DNA from: Lycocorax pyrrhopterus obiensis
Taxonomy: Eukaryota; Chordata; Aves; Passeriformes; Paradisaeidae
Assembly: GCA_014706295.1 (NCBI GenBank)
Contig: JACSVZ010000006.1
Coordinates: 31,471,629-31,535,628, forward strand
Direction: 5' to 3'
DNA length: 64,000 bases
The notes beneath the pieces are model-generated. The model ran no database searches. It was given only the letters and a program-made list of their open reading frames with translations, and was not told the DNA's origin. Below, one piece after another: positions 50,520 through 63,615 of this stretch (positions are counted from its first letter, which is position 1; every line of letters begins with the position of its first letter). The translations under genes and the position numbers were made by a program.

Positions 50520-53500
50520 CACCATTCAAACAATGATTAGTTAACACTCTGAAAAGGCACTAATTTCAACCTGTCTGCCGACTCATGAGATCCACTGATT
50601 AATTTCAGTCTAATATTTTAACATTATCCCTGCAATCTGTGAATGTGTTTACAGTATAATATAATTTACACATATGTATGCATGAGTTCAGGGGCAGCTC
50701 ACCACTTGCATTGACCTTTTGAACAAGGTAAATTCTTAACTTGCTACCGTACCTTTGGACACCAATTCCTAATATCTTAGATAAGAGCATGCTAGAAAGC
50801 AACACGTAGGAAATTGCACTTGCTTGCTGATGTAGCCCAGTTTATTTGCTACATATATTTGTGTTAAAAACACTTAATCTACTAGATATCTTTGAGGTCT
50901 TTTATAGTAAAGGCAAGCTTTATCAACTTGCAAGATTACAAATTTTTTTCATGTTCTTAGTTTGAGAAAATGTTCATGGGATCTAAAATATTCCCTAGGG
51001 ATTATTACAGAGTAAGTCTTGAGTAGCCATATCTTGAGGTACAGGTGCTGAGATGGCAGACCAGGTTTGATTTTTGCTCTTCTTTGTTTTCTTCTTTTCT
51101 TTCTTCTTTTGTTCATTCTTTGCTTTTTTTAAATTATGTCACCTTTTAAGACTTCAGCCCCCAAACCATAAACTATCAGCCTGTTATTACACTGCAATAG
51201 CACATTACTTTCCTAAATGATGCTTTTCCAAGGCATGAGAGAAAAAAAAATTTAAAAGCCATTCACCAGCTTCACTCTTACATAAAAATGTATAGAAACA
51301 TGCAGTTGGTTCCAGTGTTGTCTCCTATAAATGTTAATTATTGTTGTTCTGACTTTCCTGAGTTATTTTTGGTGTCTCAATATTCCACAAATAATAATTT
51401 AGGTTATGGCCCTTAGGTGCTTGAATATCAATAGTATTCAGTGACATTTTGGCATGAAAGTAATTAAAAAATAGGACCTTGGCATGCTAATAAAAGGTCT
51501 TCTTTGTGTTTCTCTTCCTCACAAAATGAATATACTAAAACCTTCTAACCACAAAGCGTTATTACAAAAATAAACACATTGAAGTTTGGAGTAAACAATG
51601 GTTATATGATATGTAATAAAAGTCTATGAGTTACATAGACTCTTAGCACTGGATTTTGAGAGGGATCAATGATGTAAGACAGTTCCATGCCAAAAGGACT
51701 TATACTAGAAGGGTAGCTTTGCAACATTTTTTACTTTTCTTGTGCAAAGGAAATGAAACTAAAATGCCAATAGCATCAGACAGTATGCTACTGAACTGCA
51801 TTTATTTTATTTAATTATCCAATGAATTTAAAATTTCCATTCTTAAATTTTGCTATTTATAGTCAGATAAAGAAAATACCCAAATTGTGAGTTTCTCTTG
51901 CCCAGGTAACCTTCTATCCTACATGTTCCCTAAAAACGTTCACGAGTCTTTATCATGCTCAGACAGTTGTTTCATCTGGGTTCAGAGAGCAATGAAGAAG
52001 TGTGTTTCACGGCCACAGATCTAGGAAAAACAGTATAATGAGAGAGAATTAAACAAAGCAGATGGAACTGGGTTTCTCATGAAATCGAGAGTCTTCTTAT
52101 TCAGATTGGTCACATCCAAAAAAAAATCTTGTCGAAGCAAACAGACTATATCAACCCAGTTGTGATTAGAAGAGCCAAAGGAAAACTGCTTACACAGAGC
52201 ACACCATCAATTTCTTAAGACAATAGATATACCCAGGGCGATCATTTAATCCTTATCAATAACTACTTTTCCTATGAGGCCACTGAGCATTACAGTGGCA
52301 GCAGTGAATCCTTTTCCTTGTTTCCTGCATGTTCCCCGGCATGAACAAAAACAATTTGTATTCTGGAATTAGTTGCAAAGCTTTCCTCACTGGTGTTGCA
52401 TTCTTCTCAGTTCCTCTCCTTTAAGTCATTTCTTCACCTTGATGACAGAATCATGGAGGAAATAATGGAGGGATCCCTTTTTAGTACTTTAGGATAGAGG
52501 ACCAATTGCAAATTCTATTTAATATCTCATTGCTTTTATGAACAGTCTCATACTGTCATCTGGAAATGCAATGCAGCACAACATAATGAAAATTATTTCA
52601 AAGGACAGACATCTCTTATGTAGTTTCCAGGGTGGAGGGAAAATAAAGAAAGCAAGGATTTGGTTTTCTTTTAAAAAAATGCATTCTTGACACTTGAACT
52701 GCAAGGAAGAGCGTACTTGTGTCTGTCTTTCTGCTATTGTGTCTGTTTCAGGATATACATTAACTAGTGAAAGGGTCATCATGGTATTAAGAAGTCAAAC
52801 AAAATATTTCTTTAATAACGGGATGAACTGCATACATAAATAAACTATGGAGGTCTCACTGAGACTAGACCATATTACATAGACCAACCAAACAGAAAAG
52901 GAAGTCAAATACAGCTCAGTCATTGGCTAACTCTTTTTGTTTTTAATAGCTGGAAACTTGATAGATGTCTTCTTAACAAATAAACAATGAAAAAATTTTT
53001 CTTTGGCTTGTATATGATATTTTTCCTGAATTTACGCTAATCAAAAAACACTATTGATTTTTCTATGGATTAAGACTATGCTAAACATTTTTTGATCTTG
53101 AATTTTTGTTAGGGTCCAATTCTGCAACTGGTTTTCACATATGGAAGGAGCATTGTCCAGCAATAGTTAGAGAATTTCTCCTTACATTCAACCAGGTAAC
53201 TTTAAGAAAAGATTATTGTCTGTAGTCATCTGTGAATAGTCTCAAAAACTCAAGTCCTTGATGTCCAGAGAAACACAGAGGCATGGCAGTACAGGCTGTA
53301 CTCTATTGCTGTTACCTACTTATTTGCATTTTCAGCAAAAATGTTAGTCTTATGATAAAGTCCCTAGAAGTATCCCTTTTCATCTTCTGAAATTTTAAGC
53401 ATGTATAAAATCTTCTTTTTTTGCATCCTAAACACACCTCTACACAAAACTACATTAATTCACAAACAAATTTCTTACAGCCAGAGATGAACTATCAAAA

Positions 53501-56500
53501 GGCCAGTATATTCAGTCTCCACTGAAATGGGCCACATTCAAGCCAGTGACCTGGCTGTGAAAATTCCACTCTCTCTCCATGGAGTATCCATCATCTCAGG
53601 TAGCCTTTTTACTATGTAATTATTTATTTCCACTAAACTCTAAAGTACTGTATGATGATTGGGAAGATACAGAAAATTTAACTTCCATATTTGATATTTC
53701 ATCAAAATGCAGAAAACTCTTTCATGATCAGAGCTTTTATTCTTCTCTGCAGTGATGTTTGTAATTAGAACACAATTGGAATAAATACAAAATAAGAAAT
53801 ACAGTCCACTGTATGTGAACATACACTAGAAAAATATTTTAATCAAAACTGAAGACATTCAGTGTTGCCAAATATTAAAAAAGCACAAAATCTTCATAAC
53901 ACATTTTACAAATACAGTTAACATCATACAATCAAGTAGTGCTCTGTTATAGCCACTGAAATTTAATTATGTATAATCTTTTTTCAATGAGCCTGCCTGA
54001 TTGAAAACACTCATTTTCATCAGAAAGAAGGACAGAACTAAACAAAATTTTAATAATACTTTTATTTATGCAGTTAGATAGTTGTACAGTCCTTGTCACC
54101 ATACAGACTAAGCAGTTTAACAATGTATTACACTGTTTAAATCATGCAAGATGAGAAGACTTGTATGCAGCAAAACAGTTTCACATAATGTAGTTTCTGC
54201 CTGCTGCCTCCAGTAATGAAATAAGAAGATAGCCAGAATATTTCAAGGAGTTCAGTAAAAAACTTATCTCCTGCCAGCACAAACATAGTTACTTACTGAA
54301 TAAACAAACTTGTTCCATTGCTGGAAAGTAGCAAGTCTTTTTCCAGTCTGCATTTTACTTTCATTTTGCAAAGGACTATGAGAGCATTGTGGTAGTGATT
54401 TCATGACAAATAGTCACTCAACTGCTTTTGATTCCCTGGCATACTTCAACCCTGACAGGAAAGTACAGGTGATGATAAATTCTTGCATTTATTTTATATG
54501 GTTTTCTTTGGGTCACCAATTAAAAGTGCTACTGTACAAATGTTTCTAGCTCAACACACGCAATCCTTAGAATTGTTTCATTTGAACAGTGTCTTGATAA
54601 TATACCATATAAAAATGGAAGTGATGGGCTTTACAGCACAAAAATGATAAAAAAATAATCTGAATTCAGTGTATTTGCAGGAAGTTTCAAAACCAACACC
54701 TCCTGAAACAGAAAGGCCTCTTATTTATATTGAGGAAACACTTGATTAGATATTTTGCTGATCTCAGTTAGATTTTCAGCAAAAGTTCAAATGAAAGTGC
54801 AATGGAGTGCCCTATTCCTGAACACTTATGGTGGTAACAGTAATAGGAGAGAAAACTAAGCAGGAAGAAAAGTCAGTAACTCGAGAGCAGAGAAGGAGTT
54901 ATCATCAAAGCCAGCCTTCCGTTGTGTACTCAGATTCCTATTACAGTTACAAGATGGTAAGTACACAGAAAAGTTGAGACACACAGCATTACCAGAAATA
55001 TCCTTAAAACTTGTTAAAAATGAAAGAGGGGAGGGGAACAGAAGAGAGAAAATACAACGCCAAGCAATGAAAAACAGGTTTAGGTATGATTTTTTCTTCA
55101 AAATCATTTAATTCGATACAATGCCTTGAAAATGCCAAATGCCGAATTTAAAGTCATCTCTTTCCTTATAACCCTCCTTTACTAGACTGCTCTTGATTAA
55201 CTGAAATACATTTTCTTATGATTATTAATTAATCAGTTTCTGTTGGATAAAATACATGTTGAAGTACTCTTTATTCCAGATTTTGGGCAGCACTGCAGCA
55301 CTGTGATATATTTTGAATATTGTAACGGGTCTGGTAGAGTGTTTGACTCATCAGCCTTGAATAATATATTGGATGTTGCTTCCATAGGTCTGAAAAATTC
55401 CATCTGTGCAAGATGTATATAGATGAATGAATCACCACAAGCATTTATTACTGGTTACATCTGCTTTCAAGGTACAACTAGATCTAATTATTCTGGCTAG
55501 TTGAAAAATTTGCATGAAACCTGCAAAAATTCCCTGGTACAATGGTAAGTTCAAACATCTTAACTGAATGCCAGTTCTATAGCTCACATAGTACCTTTTC
55601 TGAAAGCAAAAATGTTTCCTTCTTTCTCATGAAACTCATCTGCTGAACTCTACTCTGTCTACCTCATCAATCGACTTTCTTGTTTCTGCTCCCTATGTAG
55701 ACCCTCTTGGCAGATACATCTTCCTCTATAGTTTGAACTAAAACAAGGGTAATTTTTTCTGAACTTAAAGAAACTGCTTAGGAGTTGTGTTTAGGTGGAA
55801 TGCGAGTTTTATTACACAGCTTCAGCTTCCAAGACACCAGCTTTATAAAGACCGTCAATATAAAGTAATAATACAGTAGAATTTTATTTTAAGGGCAATT
55901 CATGCCTGAAGGCATGCTCTATAACTCGCTGTAGGTAAGCAGTGATGTTGCAGTTACAAACAGAAAAGGACACAATATATTTCCTGTGACTGACACACTT
56001 ATATATGCTTATGATGTGAAAATGGGATGCATTGATATTGATTCTTAGTTAGATCCTATTTTGATATATGCTTTCATTTAACAGACATTGCCCTGTATGT
56101 AATACCATTTATGTGAGGGAATTTTTCCATACAGTCAGAGAGATACAATATTGGGCTGAATGAACACTTCTATAGTGTTCATTATTTGGCTAATTTAAAT
56201 AGTAATAACCTATCTGATGTGCCATAACAGTACTAAAGATTGTAGAGAGTACTAGAGATAGTATAGACTAGAACTTAAAAATGACATAGCTTTATTATGG
56301 AAGATGATGTGTTATATTGATCTTGGATGTTCTGTGATGCTTTTAATGATTTAGTTATTTAAAATACAGAACTTTGTAAAAAAAGAGAGAGTAAAGAAGG
56401 CAGCAAATCATATTCTCTTTGTTTATAATGAAAGAGAGACAGAAGGTTAATGTGTGCTGAAAAACAGGAGAAAAAAACAGGTTGTCAAGTCCTATTCAGT

Positions 56501-59500
56501 AATACAGAGCATATGAGACAATAGATAATTTTTATACAGAATATATATATTAATTCTTTTATTTGGAAATTTTATTTTGGCAACACAATTCCTTTACATA
56601 GAAAAGAAATGACACTGCTCTATGACAAGAATTAAGATGGAAAGCCAAATCAGGTAGAGTGGACAGACCAAGATCTTTTTCTCACACAGAGCTGCCAAAA
56701 TAGGATAGTAAATTACCTTAAAATACAGGAAAAGTAGATTTTATTAGCTTTTAAAGTAGAGTAATTGACTTAACGGTGCCTAGGCAAGACAGAAAACAAA
56801 TAAAAAGAGTTCATAAAAGATTCTTTCTCTGCCCACTGTGCCCTTGCAGGAGAGGTTCTTGTTTCACATGCTGGATTAATTTCAGCTGGATGAGCAATAT
56901 TTTGAGAAGTAAAGAACTGCCCCCTAGTACTCATGAAGCCATTGTTCTTTCCATGACTCCAGACGGATAATTGTGCATCCTTTTGATAAACTGTCCTTAA
57001 AGCAGAGACTCTCATGTGCTCACTATGACACTGTGCTTGAACTAGACAGGTATAAGGAAACGGGACTTGTCATGCTGAGCACCTTCTGTTTGTTCCTTAA
57101 ATATTCAGGCACTTTCAAGATCCAACAGCCATTCATTGAACTCAGATTCTTTTCATTGATTTAAGTTGGATTTTGATTAGTAACATAGAGAAGAACACCA
57201 TGTAAGCAAACGAAGAAAAAGTTTTTCCACACATACACTCTTTCTGGATCAGACAACTCAGTTTAGAGTAGAAAAGATATCACGTAGGATGGGAAATGCT
57301 AGTCAGGAGAGTCCTCTCTTACACAGGATGAAATAATATTCCCAAATACATTGAACTCTAGAAACTGGATACATGTACACAAGGCTTAATCAAAAATGAA
57401 TCCTAATATTAGTAAAATGGGATAAAACCCACCAGTAAAGACCAGGAGTCTTCATCTTGATGAAATCTAAGGGCTCTTAGCTGTAAGTCCAGATTAATTG
57501 CAGCAGAAGAACCAGCTATAATATTCCATTCCGTGAAAAAAAAACCATTGAGTCTTAGTGATGACAGAAAATGTCTTTCTTTCTGTCTATCAGCTTTTCA
57601 AAATTCTGAAGTCATCTAGGCTTTTAACTATTTGGATTTGCAAATCCTAAACCAAACCGTAACCTAAGATTAACTAAATCTGGATGAATAAGCTATCTAG
57701 TCTTAAATAAACATGAAGTTTATGACATGGTAGACACCAGCAGCAAACAGTAAATGAAGTCAATTGGGTTCTAGACTTACATGCTATATATTTTAATGCT
57801 ACAGATTTATAAGCTGTAAGTCTAGACCCAGTCTATTAAAAAGGACCAATGACCAAAATAAGAGACTTGATGACTTGGTCTCAATAGAGACCCATGCCTT
57901 TCCTTTTTTTCTTATAACCTGAAGAATTTTGAAGATATTCAGAGTATTACATTCCATCATTAATCATCCTACACTAAATTAAAACCATCCAACCAACCCA
58001 GGAACATTAGGTAAATCCATTGCTTATGCAGAGTCCAAAACTTATTTCAGATGTTTATGACTACCACAGTCACTTGGTCTCTCTACTTTTCTCTATAGTT
58101 TTTCAAACTCTAATTTTGTATTTAGGATCAATTTTAGAATCAAAAGGACCAGTACCTTAGTAGCACTTGTACAACATCATTCTTTTACTTCATTCAATCC
58201 TACGTAATACTAGTGTCACCAAAGCTCTTACAACTTCAGTGTTGTGATCTCACACCAGCTCTGGGTTTAATGGAACCTGGACAATTAATTCCAACTACTC
58301 AAAACCAAGGAAGTCAAATTATCACTATTTTTTACCACTATGTCACATAAACACCACCTGGATTTTAACTTTTTTTTAGTTTTGAAAGGTCTTGAAAACT
58401 CTAAAAGAGCTGAAGGACCAGCTCAAGAAAACAGGATGTTTAAGATCCAGTAGAGAACAGATTTCTTTCATCTCCTTTTGTCCAAGAAAGTGCCAGTCAT
58501 GTTGGCTCCGGGCTGGTGAGTCTGAAAATCCCTTTCCTTACTCTAGTGTTAAGCCTGTGCTTGATAAAATAAAAAATACCAGCCTACATAGCTTAAAGAA
58601 ATAATTTTAAAATTAATAACTGTTATAGCCTAGCCCTTTTCTGATCTTTTCAAACACTTTAATTGTCCTTTAATTAGTTAAATCTAAACTCAAAAGTTAC
58701 TTGTGTTGTAGGCATGAGACTGTGAACCGATGCATTTCTGCCTTGAGCTCAGTGGATTTGAACTCTATAGAACAGTCCAAGCACCACTCAGTAGGAAGAT
58801 AACATCTGATGGAGAAGCAGACTTAGCCTACCTTGCTGAGCCAGACAACACAAAAATCCCTGCAGATCTCCATCATCTTTCCACCCTAGGGAATACTGAA
58901 GATAAGTGGGATGTTCACTTTTGTTTGGGATGAACTAGCACAAACCATTACTCTATCTTCAATCTGGATCTTTAACCAAAATACCAGTACTGTCCGTAAC
59001 AGTGCAGCTGGTTCTGTTCCAGTTGCCAGTATGGCATAGGGTAGACTAAATGTCATAAAAGCAAACTTACAATACATGATTTTTTAAATTATTTATGAAG
59101 ATAGATTGGTGAAGATAAGTGTGATGTGGAAAAGTGGCTTGTTTTTGAAGTGATGCTAAAATATTTCTCAAAAGTTGACATACACAGAGGTAATCTGTAA
59201 GACCAAAATGTTGTAAACGTGAGGCTGCCTAGCTCACTCCTGTTTAAAGAATATATTTCTCCTTCCTGCTGCTAAAAAACCAAAAGTGAAAAATCACTCT
59301 ATAACAGACCAGCTGTCTCTGTCAATTTAAAAGCTCAGAAAATTACTATTGGAATATTTGTATGTCCTCACCCTACTAGTGCCTGAAGAACTAGAACCTA
59401 GAAACATAAAATGGTCTTTTAAATATGTTTTAATTTTTTTCCTCTGTAGCATTGCTCCAGGTTTTCTTTACTATTGCATAGGCGTGTATTTAACACATAT

Positions 59501-60170
59501 CCACAAACAGTTGTAGCTTGTAGGTTTAATGATTGAGTGGCCTCAGTAAACTCCTCTTTAGGTTCACAGGGCACACAATAGATTGTCAAGTAGCTGAGAT
59601 TGTTTAGCATTTCACTATACCAAAGCTGATATATGACTATTATTTTGACATTGCTGCCTTGGAAGTCTTGAATAGCACTATGAAAGAATACCTAATCAAA
59701 TAGTCAGTGATATTTACGCAGTAATAACTCTCTAGGGTAAAAGAAAGTCAATAAAAATAATTAAAATATGAAAAGTTAAATATCCTTGCTCAAATTCTGC
59801 CAGATAAAGAGATGTATGCTAAGGTAATCCTGAAGATTTTCAGGGTTTTTGAAAAAGTTTGGTTTAGGTAAGAAAATGTCAGCACTCTCTCAAATGTATA
59901 TTTCATAGAGCTTGCCCACTTTCCCCCCTGTAAATGGCAGAGGAGGGGAAGGGGAGGGAAGTGGACGTTTGTAGTTCAACCCAGGTTTTCGAAGAGTAGG
60001 CAAGAACAGCCAGAAAGACAGAATTATTTTTTATTGCTCAGGTCTGCATTTACTAGACAGGAAACAAACTAGAGTGGTAAAGGAGTATATACCCTTGACT
60101 GCAGGCCAGGGAAGAGATAATTATGAAGTTTTGGGGAGTTGTTTTGTTTTGCTTTCCAAAGGCTACAACT
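50520..60170. other. AT-rich non-coding stretch, no gene seen
   Basis: No exon, structural RNA or mobile element was recognised in this 9.6 kb. The frames are below 90 codons and unremarkable. G-rich purine sequence lies at about 59,940-59,965. The stretch is upstream of the putative promoter and could hold distal regulatory elements, but none is identifiable from single-sequence reading. Confidence 0.5.
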
Positions 60171-60179
60171 AATTGAGGT

Positions 60180-60620
60180 CTGGGGAGTTCTTCCCAAGGC
60201 CAGATGAGGAAAAGGAGAACAACCAGAGCAGAGCTGTTACCAAACAGCCTCCTTCTCCCTGTGTAAATGCAGTTCAGACAGAGTACAGGTTTTGTGCTGG
60301 CCTTTTGTACTGTACAGAATTTAGTTTTTACTGTAAAACCAATCAGGTCAGTTCATATTTAATTGACAGAGAACTCACTTGAAACTGTGTCTGACCCCTT
60401 TACGGAAAACATATATTTGCCCTCTGTCACCGACACTCGATGTTTATGGCCCCTTTATTGTCCCTGAGTCACAGGCTGCTATTGTGTTCAAAAGTGCTTT
60501 TTTTGAAGCTGCACTCTGTGTAGCAATTGCAACAGGTTTACCCTCATAGAGACCAAGACAGAGTTATCCTCGCCTTTGCCATCTCTGAGCCAGTGCAATT
60601 CAAAGTGCCAGTTTTGATCT
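60180..60620. promoter_or_regulatory. Possible upstream enhancer-like block
   Basis: This block has mixed composition in an AT-rich setting, about 2.1-2.5 kb upstream of the putative transcription start. It holds recognisable binding-site words: TGAGTCA (AP-1-like, about 60,465-60,471), CCTTTATTGTCC (SOX-like, about 60,450-60,461) and AACAGGT (E-box/bHLH-ZEB-like, near 60,531). Such words occur by chance, so the call rests mainly on position and texture. Chromatin data or conservation would be needed to confirm it. Confidence 0.25.
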
Positions 60621-62550
60621 TCAAAGTTTTATGCAGCTGAAGTCACAACAACTTGAAATTATCTTCCCTTTAACAAAATGGGAGCTGAGAAATCAGTCCA
60701 AAGTACTTCAGATATCATTCTCCAAGGGCATACCTCAAGCTGAGAGCAGGAAAATTTCTTTGGAGGACACTTGAGTTCGGTATTTACTTCCGATCTTACC
60801 CAGTTAACTATCAGCTCCTCTTTGTTAAATATATAGCAAACAAGAGATGAAATCTGTGAGGCTAGGTTTAGAGATAAATTAGTGAGAAGAGCGTCAGTGC
60901 CATGATGCCTTAGAAGAGGATGATAATGGTTATGATTATGATTATGTGGAAATACAAATACTATTTCAGTTTTTGGGAAATTCCAAAATTGAAGGATCCA
61001 TGTTTCTCTTGAAACAAAACAGTCTAGTCCAGATAACTTTTTTTTTTTTGATAGCTGAGCTGAAACTTGTTTCATCTTAGGCAATTTGAAAAGGACACAC
61101 ATATGTTAATAGATGACAGGGACAACCAAACATATTTTGCTACAATGGTTACAAGACTGGAAGATTTTCAGCGACATGGATGGTGCCCAAGACACCCAAG
61201 TATGATTTCAAGTATTCTGTTTTGTACTTTTCCTGTAGGTTAGCAAAACGTAACAGAATATATAAATTTTATTTATGATAACATACCATAAAGATACTCT
61301 TTCACATTCTAGTGAAAGTAAACAATGATTGTAACATCTTTATTGACACTATTTCCAAGAAAAAAATTAAAGGACAGAGAAAACACAAAAAAGAAAATGG
61401 AATATTCAGTAAATATCAAAATGACTTTGTCAATATTATTCAAGATGTTAGAAACCTGTTTTAGAAGGTAAACCTATCTATATTAAGCAGACTTACAAAC
61501 ACACTTGCCTGGACATCATGGCTCCAACACTTCATGTGAAGTGCTAAGGACCATTACCCACTGTTGGAGAATGATGGCAAATCCCTTTATTCTTCATCTA
61601 AAGTACTTACTGTCAGCATAGCATGTGTATAGTAGGAAATCCAAATCAGAAGCCTTTAATTTTCTGTTATATTTTCCAGATATTATTTAGAGATCTTCCT
61701 GTCCAACTTACGGGACATTATTGCAATTCTGCCACTGCACTTCTCCAGGCATTAAGAATTAAAGTTTAGACAAAGTTTAAGCAATCTGTGGCCCTGACCT
61801 TTCATTACTTAACTCAGCAATCAACCACAATATGATAATGAATCGGAAAAGTAGGAAATTTCATACACCAAAATTACGAAATATTTGCAACTGTATGGAC
61901 TAGAAGTGTGGTTTACATTTGTTTCTAGTCCTTAACTATAATGGCCTAAAGTATTTCCCTTTTAGCCCTTTTCTGGAATGCTATTTTCAATGCAGTTTAT
62001 TTTATGCAACTCACTTTGAAGCAGTTTTCACAGAAGAAAAGGTCATTTGGCCCAGTTGCACTTGGATAAGGACTCAGTATAATTCCATTTAGGGTCTTTA
62101 GAAAGAAGATGAGATGCTAAATAAATCAGTCAGCTGTGTCTGTTGTGGAAATCTATAAGGACAGAGAATTTTGACATTAAACTTTCCAGAGGTTTGCTCA
62201 AAGTGAACATTCCTAGACTGAAATGGCATATATGCACTATTTGGAAATGTACTTGGTATTCATATACTGCAGTTTGTATCTGTTCATCCCAACCTAGAAT
62301 CCTGCATGTTCATTTGGCTGATAGATTTCGGTGGCGTATCTTATAGGAAATAATGATCCAATGTCTTCAGAAGTCAATTTGACTTTTGGAAGAAGGCCAT
62401 GACTTTAAGGTCCTTAGGGATAAAATGTTTAGTTAAAGAACATTTTACCTTCTGAGAATCTGAGTGCTTTACAAATGTCCTGTTACACTATATCTCTCAG
62501 GCAAGTAACTTTTAAAGCATTTTGTGTAGTTTTCCCAAAATTTTATAAAC
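60621..62550. other. Non-coding upstream flank, no gene seen
   Basis: This is AT-rich sequence leading to the promoter. A minus-strand 147-codon frame at 60,659-61,102 includes an Asn-His run produced by a TGATTA/TTATGA simple repeat (about 60,929-60,946) and has no recognisable domain. No exon or element was identified. Confidence 0.5.
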
Positions 62551-62559
62551 CATACCATT

Positions 62560-62735
62560 CAGGACCTAGTAAGGCCCCTCCTTTCAGCTGATCCCTGCTC
62601 CTACGCAGTGCAACATCTCCTGAACTTTGTCGAGGAAGAGTAATTGGGGCTGACTTTGAATGAGGGAGATACGCATTATAAATACATCTTGCTTGCTTGT
62701 GACGTGTTATTTTGGAGAAGGAGCTGCCATTTTGA
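62560..62735 (+). promoter_or_regulatory. Core promoter: TATA, CRE-like and YY1-like sites
   Basis: In order on the plus strand are a TATA-like TATAAATA (62,677-62,684), a CRE half-site TGACGTG (62,700-62,706) and CTGCCATTTTG (62,725-62,735), a good YY1-type match. A TATA box at 62,677 predicts initiation at about 62,707, which would place the YY1-like element just downstream of the start, its usual position in YY1-responsive core promoters. The CpG island begins about 200 bp further on, and a splice donor follows at 63,871. This supports plus-strand transcription. Exact start sites are inferred; additional dispersed starts inside the CpG island are likely. Confidence 0.6.
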
Positions 62736-62774
62736 GCATTTTTGGTGTGCTTTGAGAAATACACCTCCCTTGAA

Positions 62775-62909
62775 GAAAAAGTAAAGAAAGGGAAAAGAAG
62801 AAGAGGAAGAAGAAAAAAGGAGCGGGAAAAAGAAAAAAGAAGGGAAAAAATAGAAAAGAGAAAAAGGAAAAAGAAGAAAACAAAAAGAGGAGAGGAGAAT
62901 TCTCGACTT
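62775..62909 (+). repeat. Polypurine (GAA/GGAA)-rich tract
   Basis: About 135 bp are almost exclusively A and G on the plus strand, with many GAAGAA, AAAAGG and GGAAAA words and only rare T or C interruptions. Long homopurine-homopyrimidine DNA can form H-DNA triplexes and exclude nucleosomes. It lies right downstream of the predicted start site, so it would be transcribed into the leader. Frames translated through it give Lys/Arg/Glu runs and should not be taken as protein. Confidence 0.9.
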
Positions 62910-63342
62910 AACGTGGGAGGGAGAGAATGGGAGATTCCCGTGCTCAGCTCACTTGAAGCCTCCCGGTTGAGCTCGCGGCTGTGCCCGCCGAGAAGGAGCC
63001 GCCGGGCGCTGCTGCGGGGCGCCCGCGGCGTGCGGCGGGGGCAGCGCCGTCCCGCCGACCCGAGAGGCGTTGCGGCGGCGGAGCCAGCAGGGCCTCCAAG
63101 CGGCGGTGGCCACGGAGAGCTGTGGCGGCGGGAGGCCGGGGCGGCGGGGGCGTGCCGGGCACGGCGCCTCACCTGCGGGAGGGAGGGCGGCCGCGGCCCC
63201 GGTGCGCGCCGGAGACCCCGCGCGGAGCCGTGTTGGAGCGCAGAGTTGGCGCTGCTCCCGCCGCCGCGCTCGACTGCAGCGGCGAGGGCAGGAAGGGGGT
63301 GGTGCTGCCGTGAGCAGGGTCCGAGGGGGACGGACAGAGTGC

Positions 63343-63415
63343 GAAAGAAGACGGAGGGAGAGGGAGGGAAGGAGGGGGGAGAGGGAGGCGGGGGAAGGAG
63401 AGAGGGAGGGAAGGA
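63343..63415 (+). repeat. G-rich purine tract, quadruplex-prone
   Basis: About 73 bp of nearly pure G/A contain many closely spaced runs of three or more G (GGGAGGGAAGGAGGGGGGA and following), meeting G-quadruplex criteria several times over on the coding strand. If transcribed it lies in the 5' leader, where RNA quadruplexes are known to impede scanning ribosomes. It also is a triplex-capable homopurine tract. Confidence 0.85.
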
Positions 63416-63514
63416 ATCCGCGATCCGGCGCAGCGTCCCCGCTCTCACTCTCTCCGCTGCTGTAACTCCTCAACTCTGCCTGTTCTTTGCCTGGACATGT
63501 CTTAAGAAAGTTGG

Positions 63515-63615
63515 ATCTCTCCCTCCCTCTCGCCTTTCTTCTTCTTCTTCTTCTTTTTTTTTTTCTCTTCTTCTTCTCCCACTCCCCGTCTATTTTTCCT
63601 TCCCCTCCTCGTTCA
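63515..63615 (+). repeat. Polypyrimidine (CTT)n-rich tract
   Basis: About 100 bp are almost pure C/T, including six consecutive CTT units and an adjacent T run, followed by CTCTTCTTCTTCTCCC. It is partly complementary to the purine tract at 62,775-62,909. It is also followed by AG dinucleotides at 63,616, 63,623 and 63,626, an arrangement that looks like a strong 3' splice acceptor tract. Confidence 0.9.

Noticed and set aside
59940..59965. G-rich patch as a quadruplex
   Set aside because: Only three runs of three or more G are present, with a GG as the fourth, so it does not meet the usual criterion.
60659..61102. 147-codon minus-strand frame with an Asn-His run
   Set aside because: The run comes from a TGATTA-type simple repeat. 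The rest has no recognisable domain.
62543..63448. 301-codon minus-strand frame
   Set aside because: It is antisense to the same low-complexity tracts (Pro/Ser/Phe-rich). Promoter signals and splice donor are on the plus strand, so the frame is a composition artefact of the CpG island and R/Y tracts.
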